DNA from: Gammaproteobacteria bacterium
GTDB taxonomy: Bacteria; Pseudomonadota; Gammaproteobacteria; Arenicellales; DRJH01
Length of the DNA: 11,819 nt
NCBI GenBank assembly: GCA_011052285.1
Contig: DRJH01000285.1
Coordinates: forward strand, 1-11,819
Direction: 5' to 3'
The notes under the pieces are model-generated. The model searched no databases. It was not told where the DNA came from and saw only the letters and a list, made by a program, of their open reading frames with translations. Each line of letters starts with the position of its first letter. The first letter of the stretch is position 1. The position numbers and the translations under genes were made by a program. Shown here in pieces: positions 7,098 through 11,819 of this stretch.

Positions 7098-7847
7098 ATG
7101 ATTCAGTCATCCCGCGCGACCCGATCTGAAAGGGATCCTTTGCAAGTGTATTGTCTGGATGACGGTAGTGATGCGATCTGTGAACTCGCCAGGTGCTGGA
7201 AGTTGCCTGTTACGACTGAATCGGCAGGTAGAGTGGTACTCACCTATCAGGATCGACGGCTGGTGCTTATGGATCGGCGCAGTCGTTTTGTACGACCTTT
7301 GTGGGTAGAACTGGGGGTTAATGCCAAAAACTTACCCGGGAAAAAGGATCTATTGCTTCGTGCCTTGGGTAGGAAGTGTCGTGCGGTGGTGGATGCCACT
7401 GCCGGTTGGGGAGTTGACACGGCAGGATTGCTGCATCACGGTTACAAGGTGTGGCTATTGGAACGACACCCGGTGATGCTGGCGCTGTTGGAAGATGGAA
7501 TGGGTCGACTCGGTCCTGTGCAGCAACGTGCTGTGCGTTTGTTCCGTGGCAATGCGATTGCGCTGCTGCCAGAATTGGAGGCGAGATGTGGTCAGGTGGA
7601 TGTGGTCTATCTTGACACCATGTACCCAATAACCGGGCGCTCTAGCGCATTGCCGCGTCGAGAGTTGGTTCTGTTGCGGGAGTTGGTTGGTGACGATCAG
7701 GATGCTGTGCAGTTGTTGTATGTGGCCCGTGGCGTGGCGAGGCAACGAGTGGTTGTTAAAAGGCCACATTATGCACCGTCACTCGGGGATGTTAACCCGG
7801 ACATAAGCTATCGTAGCAAGTTATTACGTTATGATGTTTATCTGTGA
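7098..7847 (+). CDS. rsmJ: Divergent RsmJ-family SAM-dependent methyltransferase (16S rRNA m2G1516 type)
   Basis: RsmJ methylates N2 of G1516 in 16S rRNA using S-adenosylmethionine. The product is 249 residues, the family length. Recognisable blocks: CLDDGSD near the start; the SAM-binding VVDATAGWGVDTAGLL (family DATAGLGRD); LLERHPVMLALLEDGMGR; VVYLDTMYP where the family has YLDPM(F/Y)P; and a C-terminal RVVVKRPHYAP, which is highly typical. Oddities: the proline of the DPMFP motif is threonine, and the HRRKFGGGRG segment before the SAM motif is replaced by a sequence without those residues. Homology is clear, but the exact target base is less certain. The start is ambiguous: the ATG at 7098 has a weak ribosome site, while AGGG at 7131-7134 lies before an in-frame TTG at 7140 and GTG at 7146, where alignment with E. 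coli would begin. A TATAAT promoter lies just upstream. The stop is 7845-7847. Confidence 0.78.
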   Translation: MIQSSRATRSERDPLQVYCLDDGSDAICELARCWKLPVTTESAGRVVLTYQDRRLVLMDRRSRFVRPLWVELGVNAKNLPGKKDLLLRALGRKCRAVVDATAGWGVDTAGLLHHGYKVWLLERHPVMLALLEDGMGRLGPVQQRAVRLFRGNAIALLPELEARCGQVDVVYLDTMYPITGRSSALPRRELVLLRELVGDDQDAVQLLYVARGVARQRVVVKRPHYAPSLGDVNPDISYRSKLLRYDVYL

Positions 7848-7892
7848 GAAAGCGGCCGAAGAGGATGAAAACAGTGTGAGTATAGCGACATT

Positions 7893-8306
7893 TTATTGGC
7901 CGACGATTCCAGCTGATGGAGAATGTATTGATTTGAGTGTGGCGGAAGCCCAGCATGCTGCTGCGCCGTTCCTTGGAGTGACCATAGGCGGCATGGCATT
8001 AAACTTACCGGTACCTTCAAAAAAGGCGTTGGTCAGATCATATAGGGTGGCGGTGGGTTGGTCCAGAAAGTCGGTCTGTGCATACTTGTGCAGCAGCGAG
8101 GCCGTCAATGTCTGGGCCAGAAATTCAAGATCTGGTGATGGTTCAAAAAGTGCCGTCTGTCCCTGGATGATCTCTTCGATCCGGCTGGTGAGCTCGGACC
8201 ATTGTGAGCGAGGACAATCAAAGGTACTGCCCAGGTTGAGCAAGGTCCGCTGACGGACCCGATCAGCGATACGATAGGTATCGACCAGGCGATAGCTGTA
8301 ATAACA
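7893..8306 (-). pseudogene. Remnant of an IS4/IS1634-like DDE transposase (frameshifted, internally deleted)
   Basis: No intact gene lies between 7848 and 8370. On the minus strand one frame reads YYSYRLVDTYRIADRVRQRT, LLNLG and further helical sequence (8306 down to about 8060), the typical N-terminal part of IS4/IS1634-like transposases. The same frame then gives TLYDLTNAFFEGTGKF (8048-8001), the start of the catalytic core where the family has a T-x-YDLTN-x-(Y/F)FEG motif. The expected continuation YGHSKERR appears in a different frame (7986-7963). So there is at least one frameshift near 7990-8000 and probably a deletion between the two blocks, which lie only about 60 residues apart. A stop at 8307-8309 interrupts the N-terminus; a possible continuation (NKDGILD) lies in another frame near 8315-8335. 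The rest of the catalytic core is missing and no terminal repeats were recognised. Family assignment rests on remembered motifs. Confidence 0.65.
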
Positions 8307-8330
8307 TTATCAAGTATGCCATCCTTGTTT

Positions 8331-8348
8331 GCTGCGCGACAGCGCAGC
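8331..8348. other. GC-rich hairpin downstream of the uspA-like gene
   Basis: GCTGCGC (8331-8337) and GCGCAGC (8342-8348) form a perfect 7-bp stem with a GACA loop (TGTC on the minus strand). It lies 22 bases past the uspA stop codon on the minus strand. No T run follows in either direction, so it may protect or define the 3' end of the transporter-operon mRNA rather than act as a full intrinsic terminator. Confidence 0.45.
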
Positions 8349-8370
8349 GCCACCGGCGGTGTGGGGGCTC

Positions 8371-8793
8371 CTAGCGAATAATCAAGACCGAGCAGGCGGC
8401 TCGTTCCGAGACTTTTTCGGCACAGGAACCAAGAAATATCTCTCCAGCCCGGGCTTTCTTGCGGTGTGCCATGATGATCAGGTCGATATCCAGGCGGCTT
8501 GCGGTTTCGATAATCATTTCCCAGTTTTTACCTACCGCGATACTGTACGCAGTGTTTTCAGTGAATTGTTCGCTGACAAACTCCTGAAGTTTTCGTGAAA
8601 TTTCCTGTTTTGCCAGTTGCATTGCATTCTTTGGAAAATACCCGGCGACAATGGGCATACCGAAACCTGGCAGTACGGTCATCACGTGCAGATCAGCATC
8701 AAAACCACTTGTCAGTACACGGACATTGTTACTGACCTGCATAGCAGTATCCGCATAATGCAGATCGATCGGAAATAGAATATTCTTGAACAT
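8371..8793 (-). CDS. Universal stress protein (UspA family), TRAP-transporter associated
   Basis: A small cytosolic protein of 140 residues with the single-domain UspA fold. It starts MFKNILFPIDLHYADTAMQV (first strand and the aspartate of the nucleotide pocket) and ends with FLGSCAEKVSERAACSVLII, the usual last strand. ATP-binding members carry G-2x-G-9x-G(S/T); here the aligned residues read A-HR-K, nine residues, then GS, so both first glycines are changed while the final GS is kept. ATP binding may be altered or lost. It lies 30 bases after the permease stop, making it the last gene of the TRAP operon. In Halomonas elongata a UspA protein, TeaD, is encoded with the TeaABC TRAP transporter and modulates uptake. 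A similar role here is inferred from position. The start ATG has GGAG 11 bases upstream, a longish spacing. Confidence 0.9.
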   Translation of the reverse strand: MFKNILFPIDLHYADTAMQVSNNVRVLTSGFDADLHVMTVLPGFGMPIVAGYFPKNAMQLAKQEISRKLQEFVSEQFTENTAYSIAVGKNWEMIIETASRLDIDLIIMAHRKKARAGEIFLGSCAEKVSERAACSVLIIR

Positions 8794-8823
8794 AAAGCTT
8801 TGGTCTCCGAATCCAGGATGTAA

Positions 8824-11412
8824 TCAGGCGGTCTCAGGCTGTTGTTTTTGACGACCCTTTTGTAAGCGCCAGATCAGCAAAATCAGCAATAACGAGGGAA
8901 TGAATACCAGTTGTTTGGGAGGGCGATCGGCCTGCAGTTGAATATTCTCTATCCGTTGGTCGAAATCCAGGCCGACTTTTTCTGCCGTGCTGCCAAAGAC
9001 CACGTTATCAATAATAATATCCTTGGCCTCCTGACGCAGTTCCAGTCCGATCTGTCGCAACCGTTCGACACCATCACCGCGTTTACCCATGGGTAGCATA
9101 ACGATACGATTAAAGTGTTTGCCACTGTCTTTTTCGCCACTGATTTTGACCCGTAGTTGCCCATTCTCGGGAGCTTTGCCGGCGAGTTGTACCAGCTCAG
9201 TGGCGGGATGTATTTCCAGTGGTGGATAGATCTGGTCCCACCAGAATCCCGGTCGAAACAGACTGAAGGTCACCAGCAGCAATGCAGCAGTTTCCCAAAT
9301 GCGATTTTTGGTAATAAAATAATGCTGGGTTGCGGCCGCAAAGGTCAACATCGCGATAATGGACGAGATGATTACCACCAGCAGATGAAACCAGCCCTTG
9401 ACACCAATCATCAGTAACTCGGTATTAAAGATGAACATAAATGGTAAAATAGCGGTACGGATATCGTAAGCGAAGCCTTGCAGGCCGGTACGAATCGGAT
9501 CGCCTCCGGATATGGCGGCAGCGGCAAAAGCGGCGAGTCCAACAGGTGGCGTGTCGTCGGCGAGAATGCCAAAATAGAACACAAATAAATGTACTGCAAT
9601 CAGCGGTACGATCAGTCCGGTTTCGGCACCGAGGTTGACAATAACCGGGGCCATCAGGGTTGACACCACAATATAGTTGGCCGTGGTCGGTAGCCCCATA
9701 CCCAACAGAAGGCTGATGACTGCGGTGAAGAGCAGGATTAGTGGCAGGCTGCCTCCGGAGATGTATTCAACAAATTCGGTCATTACCAGGCCAATACCGG
9801 TTAGGGTTACCGTGCCGACAACCAGACCGGCGGCCGCTGTGGCCACACCGATGCCAATCATATTCCTTCCACCTTCCGACAAACCCTGTAGCAGGTCGAT
9901 AACACCCATACGGAAGGAATATTCATCCCCTTTATGACGGCGAAAATACCCCTTGAGTTGACGTTGGGTCAAGAGGATGAAGAGCATGAAGACCGTGGCC
10001 CAGAATGCCGACAGCCCGGGAGAGAATCGCTCCACTGTCAGTGACCAGACCAATACCACCACGGGGAGCAGAAAATAATAGCCTGCTCTGGCGGTTTGAC
10101 CCAGGTCCGGTAATTTAGTGATTTCATGACTGACCTCGAGCTCGGGGACACCGCAGGCATAGCGAACCAGAGCAATATAGACCATCACCACAAGTACCGA
10201 GGCAATCCAGGGCGATGCCTCGCCGCTTACTGTTTTGATCCAACCCAGGCCGTAGTAGACCACGCCGGACAGAACAACCACGGTCAAGATGGTAAGCACA
10301 AATGTGGTCAGGGTACGGCGCAGTGAGCGAGGGCGATTTCTCGGCAGACCCTGTAAATTGAGTTTACAGGCTTCCAGATGGACGATGTAAACCAGTGAAA
10401 TATAGGCAATCAGTGCGGGTAAAAATGCTGCCTTTATGACTTCGACATAGGAGACGCCGACGTATTCGACCATTAAAAAGGCGGCCGCACCCATAATCGG
10501 CGGGGTAATTTGGCCATTAACCGAAGAAGCGACTTCTACAGCACCGGCTTTTTCCGCAGAAAACCCGACCCGTCGCATCAGCGGGATGGTGAAGGTGCCG
10601 GTGGTTACAACATTGGCGATGGACGAACCGGAAATCATTCCGGTCATAGCCGAGGAAACCACGGCAGCTTTGGCCGGTCCACCGCGCATGTGGCCCATGG
10701 CAGCGAATGCAACACGAATAAAATAGTTGCCAGCACCGGCCTTCTCCAGCAGTGAGCCGAACAATACAAACATGAATACCATGCCGGTGGAGACCCCAAG
10801 CGCGACACCGAAGACCCCTTCGGTGGAAAGCCAGTAGTGATCCATGCCTTTAGCCAGGCTGGCCCCTTTGTGGGCAATCACGTCCGGCATGTAGGGTCCG
10901 GCAAATGCATACAACATGAATATTCCGGCAACCACCATCAGTGGTGGACCCAGCGCGCGGCGGGTCGCTTCGAGGAGGATAGCAATACCGATCACAGCAA
11001 CCCAAAGATCCAGGGCGATAGGAATGCCGGGTCGGTCAGCCAGTTCGGAATAGAAAATATACAGATAGAGTGAGCACAGAGCACCCACAATACCCACCAG
11101 CCAGTCCTGCAGAGGGATATAGTCACGGGGAGAGGACTTAAAACTCGGGTAGGCGGTATAGGCTAGAAAGATTGCGAAAGCCAGATGCACCGCCCTGGCC
11201 TCGGTGTCGTTGAGAATGGCGAAATGAAAGATAAAGGGCAGGGGTGAGGCATACCAGAGCTGAAAGACCGACCACAACAGGGGTACGAAAAAGAGCATAG
11301 CCTTGGGAGCACTACCGACAGGTGCTCTGGCACCTGATTCTTTTTGGGCAATGATTTCTTCCTGACTCAGTGCTTCGCCCGGCTTTTCCTGCTCAGTAGT
11401 CGATGTTTGCAA
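8824..11412 (-). CDS. TRAP transporter fused permease, 4TM/12TM type (TAXI partner), TTG start
   Basis: This is the inner-membrane part of a TRAP-TAXI importer, with the small (4TM) and large (12TM) permease subunits fused. It uses an ion gradient to take up a ligand delivered by a TAXI binding protein. From the TTG at 11412 the product is 862 residues. A polar N-terminus of about 35 residues precedes many hydrophobic segments starting MLFFVPLLWSVFQLWY. The fusion region GIAILLEATRRALGPPLMVV and the large-subunit block GAGNYFIRVAFAAMGHMRGGPAKAAV are characteristic, as is LGMGLPTTANYIVVSTLMAP near residue 570. The tail, about residues 716-835, is a soluble DUF3394-like region, followed by a last membrane segment (FIPSLLLILLIW). 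The TTG is preceded by a perfect AGGAGG. An in-frame ATG at 11493 lies inside the upstream terminator and is unlikely to be used. The substrate cannot be read from the sequence; known TAXI systems include glutamate and 2-oxoacid importers. Confidence 0.93.
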   Translation of the reverse strand: MQTSTTEQEKPGEALSQEEIIAQKESGARAPVGSAPKAMLFFVPLLWSVFQLWYASPLPFIFHFAILNDTEARAVHLAFAIFLAYTAYPSFKSSPRDYIPLQDWLVGIVGALCSLYLYIFYSELADRPGIPIALDLWVAVIGIAILLEATRRALGPPLMVVAGIFMLYAFAGPYMPDVIAHKGASLAKGMDHYWLSTEGVFGVALGVSTGMVFMFVLFGSLLEKAGAGNYFIRVAFAAMGHMRGGPAKAAVVSSAMTGMISGSSIANVVTTGTFTIPLMRRVGFSAEKAGAVEVASSVNGQITPPIMGAAAFLMVEYVGVSYVEVIKAAFLPALIAYISLVYIVHLEACKLNLQGLPRNRPRSLRRTLTTFVLTILTVVVLSGVVYYGLGWIKTVSGEASPWIASVLVVMVYIALVRYACGVPELEVSHEITKLPDLGQTARAGYYFLLPVVVLVWSLTVERFSPGLSAFWATVFMLFILLTQRQLKGYFRRHKGDEYSFRMGVIDLLQGLSEGGRNMIGIGVATAAAGLVVGTVTLTGIGLVMTEFVEYISGGSLPLILLFTAVISLLLGMGLPTTANYIVVSTLMAPVIVNLGAETGLIVPLIAVHLFVFYFGILADDTPPVGLAAFAAAAISGGDPIRTGLQGFAYDIRTAILPFMFIFNTELLMIGVKGWFHLLVVIISSIIAMLTFAAATQHYFITKNRIWETAALLLVTFSLFRPGFWWDQIYPPLEIHPATELVQLAGKAPENGQLRVKISGEKDSGKHFNRIVMLPMGKRGDGVERLRQIGLELRQEAKDIIIDNVVFGSTAEKVGLDFDQRIENIQLQADRPPKQLVFIPSLLLILLIWRLQKGRQKQQPETA

Positions 11413-11419
11413 TGCACTT

Positions 11420-11425
11420 CCTCCT
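11420..11425 (-). promoter_or_regulatory. Consensus ribosome binding site deciding the TTG start of the TRAP permease
   Basis: AGGAGG on the minus strand (CCTCCT at 11420-11425), 7 bases before the TTG at 11412-11410. It is the only strong ribosome site near the N-terminus of this long frame. Confidence 0.8.
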
Positions 11426-11458
11426 GCTACGATATGTATGGATGTTCCTCTACGGGTT

Positions 11459-11490
11459 CGAAGAAATAGGGGGGATCGAAGAAACAGGGG
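11459..11490 (-). repeat. Tandem direct repeat between terminator and permease gene
   Basis: On the plus strand CGAAGAAATAGGGG (11459-11472) is repeated as CGAAGAAACAGGGG (11477-11490), 13 of 14 identical with an 18-base period. It lies in the untranslated gap of the TRAP operon. Read in frame it would encode PLFLR twice, but this part is judged untranslated. Confidence 0.55.
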
Positions 11491-11491
11491 C

Positions 11492-11520
11492 AAAAAAAAG
11501 GCATGGCCGAAGCCATGCCT
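11492..11520 (-). terminator. Intrinsic terminator between the TAXI binding-protein gene and the permease gene
   Basis: Reading the minus strand, GGCATGGC, a TTCG loop and GCCATGCC form a perfect 8-bp stem, extendable by an A-T pair, followed by eight T residues. The stem spans 11519-11500 and the T run 11499-11492. It begins about 14 bases after the binding-protein stop codon. This is a textbook rho-independent terminator placed inside the operon, so only a fraction of transcripts should continue into the permease and uspA genes unless a separate promoter lies in the short gap after it; none was recognised there. Confidence 0.93.
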
Positions 11521-11533
11521 CGTAGAGTCCCAT

Positions 11534-11819
11534 TTACATCAAGCCTGCTTCCTTATAGTACTTGATGGCGCCGCGATGCAAGGGAGCGGACAAACCGTCT
11601 TTAATCATCCGTTTTTTGGACAGATGGGCGAATGCGGGGTGCAGTTTCTTGAAGGTATCAAAGTTTTCAAACACAGCTTTGACGACATTGTAGATCACAT
11701 CTTCGGGTACCTTGGCCGAAGTTACAAAGGTTGCACCAACGCCGAAGGTTTTGGTGTCATTGGGGCTGCCACGATACATGCCACCAGGTATAACGGCGTA
11801 GCGGTAGTAATCATTGTCA
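11534..11819 (-). CDS. TAXI-family TRAP transporter solute-binding protein (C-terminal part, 5' end outside window)
   Basis: Periplasmic receptor that captures the ligand and delivers it to the TRAP permease. The frame is open to the window edge; 94 residues are visible, about the last quarter to third of a typical 320-350-residue TAXI protein. The fragment reads YYRYAVIPGGMYRG, then TKTFGVGATFVTSAKVPEDV, IYNVVKAVFENFDTFKKLHP, and ends LHRGAIKYYKEAGLM. The AVIP-(A/G)-G-x-Y-(K/R)-G block, the helix after PED, and the terminal LHxGAxxYYKE-G are typical of TAXI family C-termini. The signal peptide and ligand-binding residues lie outside the window. It is the first known gene of the minus-strand transporter operon and is followed closely by an intrinsic terminator, suggesting expression above that of the permease. 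Confidence 0.93.
   Translation of the reverse strand, partial: DNDYYRYAVIPGGMYRGSPNDTKTFGVGATFVTSAKVPEDVIYNVVKAVFENFDTFKKLHPAFAHLSKKRMIKDGLSAPLHRGAIKYYKEAGLM

Noticed and set aside
8105..8353. Minus-strand open frame of 82 codons as an independent gene.
   Set aside because: Most of it is an alternate frame of the transposase remnant. Its first part crosses the GC-rich hairpin at 8331-8348, so it is better explained as decayed IS sequence.
11413..11493. ATG-initiated N-terminal extension of the TRAP permease from 11493.
   Set aside because: The ATG overlaps the terminator region, has no ribosome site, and the encoded stretch is just the translated C-rich direct repeat. The TTG with AGGAGG is better.
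1..11819. CRISPR arrays, integrase attachment sites, or defence systems.
   Set aside because: No regularly spaced repeats, integrase or nuclease genes were seen. The tRNA genes have intact 3' ends with no repeated copy noticed elsewhere in the window.

Overview
This window is a gammaproteobacterial chromosome segment of intermediate GC. The best evidence is the conserved protein-quality-control block clpX-lon-hupB-ppiD followed by a convergent fabI. The proteins read as close relatives of the E. coli and Pseudomonas versions. Genus cannot be fixed from the sequence alone.

Layout. (1) Positions 1-590, plus strand: the C-terminal half of ClpX, cut by the window edge at the RKH pore loop. (2) 591-3268: lon, preceded by a near-consensus heat-shock (sigma-32) promoter. 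(3) 3269-3808: a strong sigma-70 promoter, a long leader and hupB, which starts at a GTG. (4) 3829-4014: tRNA-Val(TAC) and tRNA-Asp(GTC), packed between hupB and ppiD. (5) 4114-6036: ppiD, a membrane-anchored periplasmic chaperone. (6) 6056-6853, minus strand: fabI, convergent with ppiD and only 19 bases away. (7) 6854-7097: the divergent fabI/rsmJ spacer, which carries a 20-bp inverted repeat bounding about 166 bp. (8) 7098-7847, plus strand: a divergent RsmJ-family methyltransferase. (9) 7848-8370: no intact gene, but the remains of an IS4/IS1634-like transposase on the minus strand. (10) 8371-11819, minus strand: a TRAP-TAXI transporter operon read right to left, made of a TAXI solute-binding protein (window-edge partial), an intrinsic terminator, a fused 4TM/12TM permease starting at a TTG, and a small UspA-type protein.

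How the genes work together. ClpX and Lon are cytosolic ATP-dependent protease components, HU is a nucleoid protein (a Lon substrate in E. coli), and PpiD handles proteins emerging into the periplasm. The left half is therefore a conserved stress and proteostasis neighbourhood. FabI is lipid housekeeping. The right half is accessory: a TRAP importer with a universal-stress protein as its last gene, reminiscent of the Halomonas teaABCD arrangement, where the UspA protein regulates the transporter. The terminator between binding-protein and permease genes suggests that the binding protein is made in excess.

I did not find a wholly new system. The least explained items are the inverted-repeat element between fabI and rsmJ, the altered motifs of the RsmJ homologue, the UspA with an altered nucleotide-binding motif beside the TRAP permease, and the decayed transposase.
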